Positions 36,178-48,381 of a DNA stretch of 64,000 nucleotides are shown here, one piece after another. Source of the DNA: Tethya wilhelma (taxonomy: Eukaryota; Porifera; Demospongiae; Tethyida; Tethyidae); NCBI GenBank assembly GCA_964030475.1, contig CAXIPT010000001.1:14084662-14148661 (forward strand). The letters are read 5' to 3'. Numbering within the stretch: position 1 is the stretch's first letter; every line of letters starts with the position of its first letter. Both the position numbers and the translations under genes were made by a program. The notes beneath the pieces are model-generated. The model made no database searches. It was not told the origin of the DNA and worked only from the letters and a program-made list of their open reading frames with translations.

Positions 36178-39100
36178 TCACCTAACAGAGTGTTGTCTGC
36201 TGTATGTCTGAGGAAGAGACAACTTGACTTTGCCAGGGAAATATCGGGATAAATCGTTATCCTACATGCAAACCAAAAAGAAAATTATGCAGCATAAGGT
36301 ATATAGTACCCAGGGATATTGGTTATTTCATGAGTATGTATGTATGTATGTACCTTTACACTCTTAAGGAGATCTTTCTCTCTCTGTGATGCTTCCCTTG
36401 TTTGAGTGAACCGATGGAGGGCTGCCTTAGCAGCTGCAAGAAAGATAACATTCACATATATAGTATATTGTATACACTGGTTCAGATTGAACATACAGTA
36501 CTTATACCTTTTCCTCTGCGATTTGTACCTGGCACCAACTTAGCTTTGTATCTGAAACAAAAATGAGACCACAATGATACAATATTGTTAACCCACTAAC
36601 TAGTCACTCTTACTTGTAATTGAGAATGGCTGAGTATGGAGCACACACTGGTATGGCATAAAGGAGAATGTCATCAGCAATAGGACATCCTGTCAGAGTG
36701 TCCAGGATTGTCAGCTGCTCCTGTAAAAAAAAAAAAAAAGAGTTTAAATGTTACTCCAGTTACAGTAAAGTAGTTTGCCAACCTTTTCTGCCTCATCAAG
36801 TTGTTGTATATTCTCTTCCTCCAGTAAAGCTCTCTTCTCTTCTTCATCAGACTCACCCTGACCACCATTGCCTGGTTCCAACTCCCCAACAGTTTGACCT
36901 TGTAGTGGCAGCTGGCCCTCACGATGAGTGAACTGAACGCTTTCACTTTGTACAGCTGGAGCTTCCTTGGAATCAGAAATTACTACAACAGTTTCTGTTC
37001 CTTCAGACTCTTGGCGTTGATAGTCAGACATTGACTCAGTGCTATTAGTTTGTCCTCCACTAGTACCTGTGGCCTGTGCCTCTGTAGAACCTGTTCTTTC
37101 ATCCTTTTCTCCTGTTTGTGTTTGTGTTTGCTCTGTTCTCTCCTCGATCACAGCAGACCCTTCCTCTCCCAGCTGACCTGTTGTTGCTATTGATACTTCC
37201 TCAACAGCTTCAACAGTACTCTCACTACTCTTGGCTAGTTCATGCTCATGGACAGCAACAAGTTGAGGTGCCTTTTGTTTGTGAGTCTGCTCTGCTATAG
37301 ATGCTGTTCTTTTGTCTTTTCCCTTCTGTCGATACTTCTGCTTAGGATTACTAGACTGGATGGCGTCAAATGACTTTTTCTTTCCCTTAGCGCCTTTTTT
37401 CTGCTTCACTTCTTTTTGTGCACCTGCAGACTATGTATGATATATTCAAAAATAAATATAACCACCCTAAGCAATTGATTGAAGACTAGCTGACTGACGT
37501 ACAGCTAGTATGTCCATCATAAGACGTCTCTCATCTTCATCCTGGTCACCATATCTCTCTCGGACTTTCTTTTGTTTGTACTACATATGATAATATAATC
37601 GACATAAATTCATAATCCAGACAAACACACTATCTGTGTACATATCTTATATAAAACTAACTGAGCATTGTATACCTTTTGTCCTCGTTTGGTTTGTGGT
37701 GGTTGAATTTGAGGTTGTTTTTGTTGCTTCTGTGTAAACATAGCTCCCACATTGATACTTATCATCTTTACAACCAACTTGTGCTTCTCTCACCTTGCTG
37801 GATCCTTTACCACCAGAGCTTTGAGAAATGCTGTTTCCTTTGGTCCTGTCACCACTGGCAAACTGTTGCAGCTGTGATCCATGCTGCTTTTGTTTACGAA
37901 GTTCTCTGTACGGTAAAAATTCAACAAGGTTGGGCTTTACTAGAACAAAACATACACATACATACCTTCTTTGTTTAGCTGACATGTGTTGGTGTCTTTT
38001 CTCCTCCTAGGTTGGACAAAAAATCATTCTAAATAATGCACATCACATCATTCACATTCAAACCATCTACTCACATCTTTCTCTTCTCCCATGACAGTTT
38101 CAGCTTCACCTTCCAGTTCACCTTCTTCCCCAAACTGTGAGGAGCTTACACTAGTGCCACGTTGGAGCTCATATCTATAATAGTGTATGCATGGCACAGA
38201 CGGGGAGAAAGTAATGCCTCATACTGATCTACAAGCAAAAGTTGGGAAGGACTGGATTGAAGCTAAATGTAGCTTAGTGAACAATAATAGATATAGGCTC
38301 AAAGGCTGGCTTTTAAAGAGGAAAGATTTTACGACATACTTTCCATCGGCAACATAAGCCACATTGATAGTGGTGTCAGGGAAGCTCTCATCATCTTCCT
38401 CACTGTGTGACTCCATCTCTTCCTGGTCAACCATAGCATCACCACCATCACCAACATCACCACCATCACCACCATCACCACCATCACCACCATCACCATC
38501 CTCAGTGTCCTCGGGAGGGATCTCAATCTCTTCCTCCTCTTCGACATCCAGAGATTCCATAGTGGCTTCACTGAACTATATAGGGGTGATTAATTGAGAA
38601 AGGAAACTGCATGTCTCAGTGTCGATACTTATTACCTACTGTTATTATAATATTATGTATCAGGAGTGGCCTTCATGAGCTCCTGAATGTATTCATTGTC
38701 AGACTTATGGTTGTCACCCCAAACCATAATAAACTGGATATCATTTGAAAGCTCTCGTCACAGTGATTGCAATAGTAAAGATTCCAGTCTCACACAACCT
38801 GTCTTTGGTCCTAGTAGGGAAGGTGTTTTATGATGTACTGACAGGGTATTTTTGACTTTTATATGGGCTGGTGGTAGTTTTACTACAGTGGAACTTGTGC
38901 CATTACAGTCAGCATGAAAAGAACTTTCAAATGATTCATGATGGGACACATTTTGATTCGATACAGTTGTTTTAAACTGCATTAAATTACCATTATGTGA
39001 AACACATGCACCACACTGATGGCATACTTGAACCAACACACAATTTTGTATGATCATGTATATAGCAAGTGTACATTGTATTAAATGCTCAGCATCAGTG

Positions 39101-41130
39101 GGAGAGGCTACCTTGTGACTCAAGGTATGAAGGTGCAGCCTGATCACATGGCAATGTAGGATATTCACAAGAGACTAACTGTGCCATGAATAATGCTCTA
39201 GCTTGGTTAATTATAAATACAGAAGCAATTCGATCCAACTCCCACTTGTGTTTATCTGTTGAAAACTACAAGTCAGGATCATCATGCAGGTGAGCTCTCC
39301 ACAGAATTGGCATACATTGTGATGTATATGAGGTACTATAGAGACTAAATGGTTAACTTACATGTAACAGTATAAGCAAGAGTTTGGATCATGAAAGTTC
39401 TGATAAAATAATGTCTAGAATTTCTACTTAAAAGTTTTTAGCTACAATGAGCTCCCATCTAGCTAAAAAAAGGCTGAAATTCAAAACTTACAAACCATCT
39501 GATCTCGCTATTGTATAATCCGATCATAGGTTCTGCTCGTTGGTTTCATCATTGCTCTCAGCTGGTGCTCCCAGTGTGTCTGGGCTCAGCCGCGCCCTCC
39601 CCCTAACATGGGAGGTGGTGGCGGGCCAGGAGGCAATGCAACGTGTTCTGACATTGGACTTCAAAGATGCCCAATGACGGAGCCTTTCCCCGGTGTTTAT
39701 ATGACCACTGAGGGAGGATTTCGCTGTATAAATACCACTGGCTGCCCTCCTTACCCACATGAGTGGACTGCTCCAAATGAAGCTTGCAGGTTCAACACAA
39801 ACTACTGCATGCGTTTGGTGCCACGATTTGCCAGCAAGCCGATTCCAGTTGGTGAAGCTTTGAGCGAGTATGATGGCAAAACGTACCTAAGAGAGGACCC
39901 CATGCCCATATTTGGCAGCATTGGTGTCTATGACAATGGTGTGTACATCTTTGGTGTCGGTGCTCCTTGTGGGGGACACGCTCTCTGTCCTGATGCAAGC
40001 AACAATGCCCCATCCATATATGTCGATGCAGTGGAATCTGAGGGAGTCACATTCGACCGCTGTGATGGTCACGCATCTCCAATGGGACGCTACCACATCC
40101 ACTCCGGTGTAGCACTCAACAGTACTACCCAACGTGTCGCCTGTGGCCTGCCATTGGACACACCCGGGGAACACTCTGTCCGTTTGGGTTGGATGTTCGA
40201 TGGCTTTGGAATGTACGGCCGCTACTCCCAAGGTGGCCAGGTCCCTACTGACCTCGATGAGTGCAGTGGACACACACATGAGATTGACGGTGTGATGACC
40301 TACCATTACCACTTCCCGGACAGCTACCCTTGGACCATCGGCTGTTTTAAAGGATGTCCAAACAGTGCCAACAACCAACGGCAGCTAGCCTATGCTAACA
40401 ACGGTTCTTACGGGTGTCCTGAAGGGCTGGCTGAAGATCCTAACCCCGTTATTGAGTTGCCACCGGGCTCTGGAGCAGTCGAGAGAGCAGTGGTACAGAC
40501 CACTCTCGTCCTGGCAGCTGCTATAGCTATGGTGATCCTGAACGTGATTATGTAGTTGATACTTAGAGTATAAAAGCTATACATACCTTGATAAGCTTTT
40601 TTTTTTACTATTATGACTTGTATATAGCTATAGAATACCGTAGATCGGGAAATTTTCGCCGCTATAAATTTTCGCTTGTTTAATTTTCGAGTGCTTAATT
40701 TTTGCCACTTAGACCGATTCGGTACCATACGTTTTAAAATTTCGTGCGTTTAATTTTTGCCACTCGCACACGTGGCGAAAATTTTTTAATGGCAAAAATT
40801 TCCCGATCTACGGTACTTAAATTGTGATCCATGTATTATGTATAAATATAATTCCTGTTTTCAAATTAACATTTGTCACAAAATTAAACCTGGGACCCAG
40901 TGTAAAGAATTATAGGCTTCTTAGAGTTAAGGGTTAACACTCTATTGCTATGGAGATGGATTAGAACAGATACACTATATATGTGCATGCTGAACACCAA
41001 CAAAAACAATGTCACAATAGAGCGCAGGACCTGAGGTTGCAATTAACTTACTGTGGACAGCTGGTCATCTTCTTTCACTTTTCTTTCATGTATGTGATAG
41101 GGGATGCAAGACTCTTCAACCTTGTGAGAG

Positions 41131-41185
<55 letters not shown>

Positions 41186-44100
41186 CTTCACATAATCAGA
41201 GAAAAATTGTTGGAAGTTGTTCATCATTATGAATGTGATTGGGTAAAGATCACCACAAAAATAAAGCTGTAATTGTGTGCTGATTTTCTTTATAGCTTAC
41301 TCGAAATAAAAATCCAAACCCAAGAACCAACTGACTAGGAGGTAGGAAGTTCTTTTTGCCTATAAAAGAAAAAAAAGAGAAAGATCATACGCAGTCAAAA
41401 AGCCATTGTGTTTATTTGGCACACAGCATAATAATAATGATCATAGAATTGACAGTACAGTATGTGAGTACCTCTAATCATGAAACTCCCAGTTGTCAAG
41501 TACTCTCCAGTGGGGGCTGTCTTGGATACCTACACAATTGTCACCACATAATTAAACCATGCACACATCACCCATCACCCATCACCCATCACCACATTAC
41601 CCATCACACATGACACATGATACATCACACATCACACATCACACATCACACATCACACATCCCCGTACCTGATGGTGATAGACCCACCATGCACTGGAGA
41701 TGATGCGAGCTTCCCATGCACTACTGTAGCACAGTGCCATCTGTCCTGCCTCATTGAGAGTCTTGGGAGAAACTGGATTACCTTTGGAGGAAAGTGAACA
41801 TACAGTCAGCAATAACAAGTAGCCTTGTATCCAGGCTCTCCCCTTCGACTTTACACTCACAATAAGAAAGGTTAAAGGGGAGATCCTGAGTATGAGGCTA
41901 ATAACAAGAACTTAAAACACTTTTAGAGTTATCTTGTAAAAGCAACATGACATTGTATGATTATTATTATCATGCGAAAATCAGAGAGTTGCATTCTAAA
42001 ATTTAGTGATACACACCTGTAGGGTTCTTCACCACAACACTAGTGGCTCCGTGCAAATCAGCATGGACATAGAGATCACCTGAAAGAAAGAACCATCAAT
42101 CAACTTTTCTTCATCCACTGATTGAACACACAGAGTGGTTGCAATGCAGCACTGGTGACAATGCTAACCTTCACTTAGGTATTTCTTCACAATGAGTTCA
42201 TTCTGTTGCTGGTCTCTCCCGCCAATGACCAGGAAATTCTCAGAGCTAATAAACCAGTAAAACTTCTCAAACCTACAAGCACATGATATGTACAACAGGT
42301 CACACAAAAGCACCAAATCAGTCTGTACCAAATCTACTCACCAGTGAACTTTTCTTGCCTTCTTTATCTTCGCCACAGCGGAGGCTTCTTTTAGTGTCTG
42401 TTTGGCCTTCTTTTCAGCTGATTTCAGTGCCTACAGTGGAAGAGATATTGCAGTAACTAGTAGTAACATCAATTCTGAGCTTTGAAGAGTAACTAAATGA
42501 AAGATGGTAGAGTAACCAACCTTTGTCGAAGCTCCAATTGTTTTCTTTTCCTTCGAAGCAGCTTGTCTCTTTCGGTCATAGAACCTGATGGGCAAGAGAA
42601 TCAGTATTTATTTAAAAGGTTAATCATATTTTGAAAGTATCAGCTCCTCACCTTCTTGCATTAGCATATGCCGAGAGGCCCAAATCAATATCAACCTTGG
42701 TGTGTCTGTTTGGCTTCTGTAGCAGATACAGAGTTGTACATGAACAACATAAGGATAGGATGTCATACTCACCTTCTTCACCTCCTCAGTGGAGTCTTCC
42801 TCCTCATCACTGTCCACTTCCTCCTCCCACTCATCAGAAGGATCGCTAGAAAGCAAACCACAAAGCAAACAAACAAACAAACAAACAAACTAACTTAAAC
42901 AAACATTGCTTCATATACAGCCTGCCAGGTCCATCACCCATTAGAAAATGAACAGAGCATGCAGTCAATTTTCAGTGGATACAGATAGCTTAGGAGAAAT
43001 ATCACTTATAGCCACACTGACTTAATTGGGCTATTTTCCCGCTACAAAGAATCTAGCAACCAAGGCTACAGCTGTTCATCCTAATATCTTCATACCTGAG
43101 AAGAAGTGTTATTTCATTGGTCTTGAGTTTAAGACCATGTACTGCTGATGCTACAGGGTCGCCCCTGCTCTGAGCATCCTTAACAAGCAGCTCAATATCA
43201 CTCCAGTCCATTGCACTGGCGATTGCACTGCGTATGACCAGTGTGGCTCTTTCAACCAGGTCTGCATTCATCTCAATGAGTTGGGCCCTGTACACATCCT
43301 CTTCCTGTATATATAGCAGTAAACCACCATTGGCTCAGTGACATTCACTGTTAGCCAATACCATATGTCTACCTGGGATTTCTGTAAGGCATCAATCCTT
43401 CTCTGGTGATCTTGACGGATGTTATCCAGCTTCTTTACAGCTGTCTTTTGCTATGGTATACAGTGTATGGAGTAAGTAGTTTTAGTAAAAATACTGTTAA
43501 AAATGCACTTTGGTACATAAAAAAAAAACCAAACTTGATGGGTGTCTCTCTCTTGTGCCTACATTTCAATGACTTATGTACAATAAGACAGCCACTAAAC
43601 AAAGCAATAATCATTGTTAGTCTGGTAAGCTACAAACCCTTTCTGCACTTTACCTCACAAAATTAGCACGTGACAAAGCACATGAAGAGGGTCTAGGCAC
43701 TATATTGATCATTATATTATGTAAGCGATCAACGTTAGTTGAAAACATAGGGACTTCCTCAACAAGCTGTATATACATGTACAGCTTATCCATGTATACA
43801 ATAGTTTATTAATGACAATTGATAACACAATTATTAATAATTTTGATAAATTAACTTTAAAATTAATGCTAATGCAGTGGTAAGGTGATTTGAGTTTAAA
43901 CCAAATATCTCCTTGCAGAGAGTCTATGTGCAGAAACATCAGCAGAATGTAATGTACACACCATATAACATTATAGCTATTAGCTGTTTAGCGGCCGCAA
44001 TCTTGAGCAAACTTGCATGGAACTACCATGTAGTGTCAGCTGCTATCATCGTCACTTGCCAGACTATCAACCATTCTCAGGAACAACCGAGGACTGATTA

Positions 44101-46271
44101 TGCCCTTTTGCTGAGGGTCAGTTGCCTTAATGAGAATATCTGCTGATGCAGCTGACAGATTACCCTCATCAATTAGCTTTTGACGAAGCTCACTGGACGA
44201 GATGGCACCATTTTTGTACGAATCAAATCGATGAAAACCATGAACCTTCTCATTCTCTTCTCTACTCCCGTGCATTAGGTGCTCAGCCCACCAATAGGTT
44301 TTGTCCTCGACGCGACAGTAAACCGTGTCACTAGAAGAATCCTCACGAAATCCAGATTTTTGCATGAAGACATCTCTCGAGGTGATGGTGAACTGTCTAT
44401 CAAATCATTTTACTACCCCTACGGCCACACCAGCCATTCCTCCTACTTTTTTTCCAATTTCCTCTCCACCCATTTTGCCTGCTATGAAACCAGCGGTGGC
44501 TCCAATGCCAAGGCCAACCAAGGCTCCTAGCGGTCCACCAACACTTGCTCCTACAACCAGACCAGCTTTTCCACCAGCTTTGCCACAAAGGGTACCTCCA
44601 GCTTTTGCACCGAATGAATCTCCCTTTCTTTTCCCTTGTTCTTTAGTATCTTGTATTGGGTTGCCGAGGTTGACGCGAAATTTGAAGTTTGAAGGAGCTG
44701 AGACTTCAATCACAGCTGTGTATGTTTCTGTATTGAATGTGTCCAATCGATATAAAAGGACTTCAGCAAATTCCTCCAGATCATCTTTGTCTATGCGAAT
44801 ATCTTCACTCTGATACTTTGCTGGGGTCCTTCGCCTAGCTAGTGACTTGATTTCTGCTTCAATTTTTGGGTACAATTGACTTGCCATAATCGTTCTAGTT
44901 TATCTTCTACAACAGCTTTATTTTTAATATAGACTTTTAGCAACTGTCAAGTAGTTGCTTTGTGATTGTATTCTTATATTATAGAATGTGTGAATCCTTT
45001 GGTCACAGTTTATGCCTACGTCCATCTTTTGTGTTATAAATTAGTTCTGAACTTTGTCGAATGTGGATTGTATTGCAATAGGGTATGTACCCTATGCAAA
45101 GGGTATAGACTAAGAAGTCAATAAAAAAAGTTTAAAGGTTGCAAATGTACATAATTAAATTCCAAAGCTAGCACTCTTCTCACTTCTGTGTTGGTTTCAC
45201 TGTCTTGATTTCTACAAGCATTATTTGTTGACACCTGACAAGCTAAATTTGTAGGTGCTCCAGCAAAATGCATGGCAAAGAAAGTGCTCAGAAAAGCACC
45301 AAGCCTAAATCTTAGCAACTACAGCATTTTTGACAACAAAAATGTAATTCTGTAAGATTCATATTAGATTTATCACTTGAACTGCCTTTTTTTGAGATTT
45401 TGATATGACAGACAGACACACAAAATGACTACCACAACCGTCTGCACATGACATAAGCACCAAGGGTTAATTATTAGTAGCACACACCAAAACACAAGTA
45501 CAGACAGAAGCAAGGCGTTTAGATTGGATAACCCTAACAAGATTAATTGCCAGACTAAGTAGAAGCTTACAATTTGTAGAGCCTTTACATCTTGTTTTTG
45601 ACTACTTTTTGAAGAGAAGTACTCATCAATAGCCTATGGATGAGAGAGAGAGTGAAACAACAGAACAATCAAACGTGACTATAAAGATGAAAATAAACAC
45701 CCTCCACCTTGTTGAAGCTCTCCAGCTCTTTGTGAGGGGACTTCTCATGCTGTCTAAACAACATGGGATGGAACTCCACGTTGCTAAAGTATTAAGTCAT
45801 TTTTAAAATTATCATTGCTATGTTAACACGAATACATAAGACCACAAATGGATCATATTACGTACGTGAAAATTTCTGTGCCTTCTCCATTCTTGGCAGC
45901 TGCATCAACCTGAGGCTGGACATTCCTCTTCTGAATGATGTAACCCTGAGTGGAAGAGATATAGTGAGGCTGTGTTTTCTTAGCTTGTGTGTATCTTCAA
46001 ACCTTGCACGGCTGGTCTCTGATTCTTCTAAAGATGTCATCGGCTTCATTCAGAACAGACAACACTTTTGGCAAATCTACAGCATTGTAACCAGGCATAC
46101 AGTGTCAGAGATATAGCAATAGAAGTTGCATCAACCAAACTCAATAGTACCATTAGCAGGGTCAACTCCTGTTGCTGTACCAATCTTGACATTCTCACTA
46201 AAACCAGCACCAACAAGACAATGAGAGAGAACAGCTGAACCATACACTGCCAGGAAGAAGAAGGTAGGGGG

Positions 46272-46342
<71 letters not shown>

Positions 46343-47460
46343 GGACAATATGAGAAGATGGAATATGCCAGTCACTGACCATAATGAGGGTTGAGAGTGT
46401 GCTTCAGCTGATCTCCTGTCTTTGTACTGGAGAGAATCTCCTGGACTCTGATGAAAGAAAGAAAAGAGCATACTCAGTAAAGACAACTTATGAAGAACAA
46501 ACACGATAATATTGGGGTATAGATTGCTGAAAACACTTGATGTCAATACTGCAGTGGTCACCCACCCTTCCAGTGATGGTGGTGGCTGTTCCTTCTTGAC
46601 AGTGTCAGTGGAGAAGACCTCTCTAACAGCAAACCTCACATCACTGTCAGCATCTGTTCGAGTCCTCAACAAGGCCAGTATGGTGTAAGCGTGGTCAGTC
46701 AGGATGACATTACCCTGGTTACAATCACAAGAGGAACCAATTAGTAACTACATGATGAGTGCATGACAATTATCTGGTGATAATGGGACTGACCCTGTCA
46801 TAAAGCTCAATAATGAGATGGTAGGCAGCTTCGTTGGAACCAAACTGGAGGTCTATGACTCTATCCACCCCCAGCTGTTGGATGGAGGTGAGACGACGGG
46901 TACGGAGGTGTTTACGGAGCTGTGGAACAAGGACAGTGCGCTCGACAAAGTCACAACCCTTTGTAAGCATGCAACTATAATACTAACATCATTGTTAACA
47001 ATACTCTCTGTATACAGGAAGTCAGTAGCTTCTTTCAGGAACTAGTTGCATGTGACAGTGTCAATTTACCTTCATTGCAAATCCTGATGGCTGCATGTGT
47101 TTGGGCCATTCAAACTCAGTGGTATGAAGACGACAACCAGACTCAAACAGGAGCATTACTTTCTCCTCTGGCCTATTGTATAGCAGATTATATCAGATCA
47201 ATATTTATTACACGAATCATTTGACACTGATACATGTGCACACGTGGACAATTTACCTTGCTAGCTTTATGAGATATGTCTTCTGATCAATATCATAGAC
47301 ATTGGCTACTCTCATACTGATCAGTCTGTACGAATACACACAACAAAGTCATTATGATCATGAGAATGCTCTTTAATTAGAATTACCACAAACAAATTTA
47401 CCTTTCCCTCAACTCTGTGAGGACAGCAAACAGGTCTATCGTAGTGAACCTCTCCTTCAT
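36178..47460 (-). CDS. NEMF: NEMF (Rqc2/Tae2, NFACT family) ribosome quality-control factor
   Basis: Spliced minus-strand gene. Exon 1 (47460-47402) gives [20 protein letters not shown], the diagnostic NFACT start. Then [20 protein letters not shown] (about 47325-47262), [18 protein letters not shown] (about 47173-47070), [20 protein letters not shown] (about 46930-46797) and [18 protein letters not shown] (46734-46567). The middle domain is around 45640-43097 ([20 protein letters not shown]). The NFACT-R part is near 42275-41050 ([27 protein letters not shown]). Low-complexity acidic and basic exons follow (38573-36744), and the C terminus [20 protein letters not shown] ends [12 protein letters not shown]...SVR with stop at 36178. 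NEMF binds 60S subunits with stalled peptidyl-tRNA, recruits Listerin and adds C-terminal tails. The Asp-Arg of GVDR, linked to tailing in yeast Rqc2, is present. Introns host a YHYH gene and a glycine-zipper gene. Exon 1 is duplicated at 55528-55586. Confidence 0.93.
38440..38512. repeat. (CACCAT)n-type coding repeat in NEMF
   Basis: CCACCATCA units inside a NEMF exon encode an Asp-Gly-Gly repeat on the minus strand, within an acidic segment ([19 protein letters not shown]). The frame stays open, so this is a protein-level low-complexity repeat. Confidence 0.85.
39207..39216 (+). promoter_or_regulatory. TATA-like element upstream of the YHYH gene
   Basis: TTATAAATAC lies about 70 bases upstream of the ATG at 39284. 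It could be the core promoter of this intron-nested gene. Motif and spacing are the only support. Confidence 0.3.
39284..40555 (+). CDS. YHYH-domain secreted or membrane-anchored protein, nested in NEMF
   Basis: Two exons: 39284-39289 (ATG CAG) and 39530-40555, 343 codons in all. The tiny first exon joins in phase 0 to a hydrophobic stretch, giving a signal peptide [20 protein letters not shown]. The body has the features of the YHYH family: [38 protein letters not shown] and [13 protein letters not shown], rich in His, Cys and Asp. A hydrophobic C-terminal tail ([19 protein letters not shown]) follows a Gly/Ser spacer and could be a GPI-anchor signal or a transmembrane helix. The biochemical role of YHYH proteins is unknown to me; metal binding is a guess from the His clusters. 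The gene lies on the opposite strand in the NEMF intron between exons near 41054 and 38573. Confidence 0.85.
40633..40818. mobile_element. Palindromic MITE with TACCGTAGATCGGGAAA ends
   Basis: The left terminus TACCGTAGATCGGGAAATTT (from about 40636) is the inverse of the right terminus AAATTTCCCGATCTACGGTA (to about 40816). The interior is AT-rich, with repeated TTTAATTTTTGCCACT motifs. About 180 bp with no coding potential. It lies 80 bases after the YHYH stop, inside the NEMF intron. Confidence 0.85.
41130..41183. repeat. (GT)n microsatellite
   Basis: A GAGAGA lead-in followed by about 26 GT units, next to a NEMF exon acceptor on the minus strand (CTCACAAG|GTTGAAGAG). Confidence 0.9.
44036..44392 (-). 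CDS. EF-hand-like exon or ORF linked to the glycine-zipper frame
   Basis: A 118-residue open stretch ending at a stop at 44036. It reads [18 protein letters not shown] from a possible acceptor (gacag) at 44393; the first internal ATG is at 44365. It contains one good EF-hand loop, [12 protein letters not shown], with D, N, G, I and E at loop positions 1, 5, 6, 8 and 12. A degenerate second loop ([14 protein letters not shown]) follows, then an acidic tail DDDSS. It may be the second exon of the glycine-zipper frame upstream, because a 30-base excision at 44393-44422 would join them in frame. It may also be a separate or frameshifted gene. Either way it lies inside a NEMF intron on the same strand. 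Confidence 0.5.
   Translation of the reverse strand, partial: FTITSRDVFMQKSGFREDSSSDTVYCRVEDKTYWWAEHLMHGSREENEKVHGFHRFDSYKNGAISSSELRQKLIDEGNLSAASADILIKATDPQQKGIISPRLFLRMVDSLASDDDSS
44405..44887 (-). CDS. Glycine-zipper protein nested in a NEMF intron
   Basis: 160 codons from the ATG at 44887. The N-terminal half is helical and charged ([20 protein letters not shown]), followed by a beta-rich segment ([20 protein letters not shown]). The C-terminal part is a long glycine zipper ([20 protein letters not shown], then [14 protein letters not shown]), a pattern that packs as membrane-inserting or oligomerising helices. A similar Gly/Ala zipper ends the FN3 gene at 50315-52099. The host NEMF intron is about 45575-43455. 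Family unknown to me. The frame may continue after a 30-base skip into the EF-hand stretch (44392-44036). Confidence 0.55.
   Translation of the reverse strand: MASQLYPKIEAEIKSLARRRTPAKYQSEDIRIDKDDLEEFAEVLLYRLDTFNTETYTAVIEVSAPSNFKFRVNLGNPIQDTKEQGKRKGDSFGAKAGGTLCGKAGGKAGLVVGASVGGPLGALVGLGIGATAGFIAGKMGGEEIGKKVGGMAGVAVGVVK
45395..45472. repeat. Interspersed repeat fragment with CACCAAGGGTTAA end
   Basis: It contains 'tttgagattttgatatgaca', then gacagacacacaaaatgact and 'agcaccaagggttaat', similar to the right part of the element at 18085-18266. It is a third, truncated copy, in a NEMF intron. Confidence 0.55.
46269..46339. repeat. (GA)n microsatellite
   Basis: A G-run followed by about 34 GA units within a NEMF intron. 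On the minus strand it reads as CT/Ser-Leu repeats, which are not coding. Confidence 0.9.
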
Positions 47461-48344
47461 AATTTATTGGCTGGCTACTTCATGCAACTAGAACAACTAT
47501 TTTTGAGAAACAGACTGAGAGACAGACATCATACCACACACGGAACATTTTCCATAGGTAAGGTGTCGATGATTGTAAATACTCAGTTGATCCATTGAAT
47601 ATCTAGATTCTAATTTTGACGACCATTTGCACATTTCTCTCCTGTGGCTCCTGAACTCTCAGTGTCCATCTCTAAGTATGCAGTTTCCTCACTCCATGGC
47701 TATATTTGATGTCAAGGAATTTTTTTGAAATGTAAGGTCTAAATCTAAATTATAAAAAAGGGGGGGAAGTAGTCAAAATGTCAATGTGCCTGAATGTGTA
47801 GAGTATAAACTTGATCATACTTCATATCAAATAATAATTTATGCTAAAAACTGTCTGTATCTATGACACTAGTGTAGAGGCCAGCCTCATCATGCTGGCA
47901 GGTAATTAGGGCATATCCATTTGCCTCCATGTGGTGGTGGTTGTGTGGAGATACAGAAGCTGTGCTTTATATCACATGTAGTAATAAGCTCACTGTGCTT
48001 ATCACACTTTAATATATCCCGATCACTTCTGAAGTAGAATGCAAATGCCAGTGACTCCCAGCTTGAGTCAGTTGAAATATGTCTCAACTTAAAGATAGGA
48101 GTTGCATTCCGGTTAATTAACTTCCCATTGTCATCGACGAGCCCATTCAAGTCAAGCACCCCGTTGCTATTGTGTTGATTCAAATGTGGAAACTTACTCA
48201 GTTCTCCATTTTGCTCATCAAGGTCATCCTCTATACAGATGATAACAACGTAGCATATTTCATGTTTGTATCGAAGTGTTCCTTCAATGACTAGATAGGC
48301 ATCAACTACAGATTTGCCATGAGACTTCACATAGACTTCAAGCA
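47315..48344. repeat. Direct repeat copy 1 (NEMF exon 1 plus paralogue fragment)
   Basis: 1030 bases that match 55441-56470 at a constant offset of 8126, with no indel and only about three substitutions seen (near 48195, 48290 and 48317). It covers NEMF exon 1, its upstream region and the C-terminal part of an uncharacterised-family gene. Homology ends abruptly at 48344. Confidence 0.93.
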
Positions 48345-48381
48345 ACCTTCGTGAACACATACACTGCAGTGCCATACACAA
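47890..48381 (-). pseudogene. Truncated copy of the uncharacterised array family
   Basis: It encodes the C-terminal ~150 residues of the family (VDAYLVIEGTLRYKHEICYV through PPPHGGKWICPNYLPA) and is almost identical to the end of the gene at 56016-57289. The N-terminal half, with the HVTHN and SWWG motifs, is missing; similarity stops at 48344 and a different sequence follows. Differences include Glu for Gly in VIGGTL. It is either a real truncated duplicate or one side of a misassembled allele. Confidence 0.8.

Noticed and set aside
37118..38010. Plus-strand open stretches opposite the NEMF low-complexity exons
   Set aside because: Antisense shadows of the charged, repetitive NEMF exons.
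39792..40378. Minus-strand open frames opposite the YHYH gene
   Set aside because: Shadows of a well-supported coding exon on the plus strand.
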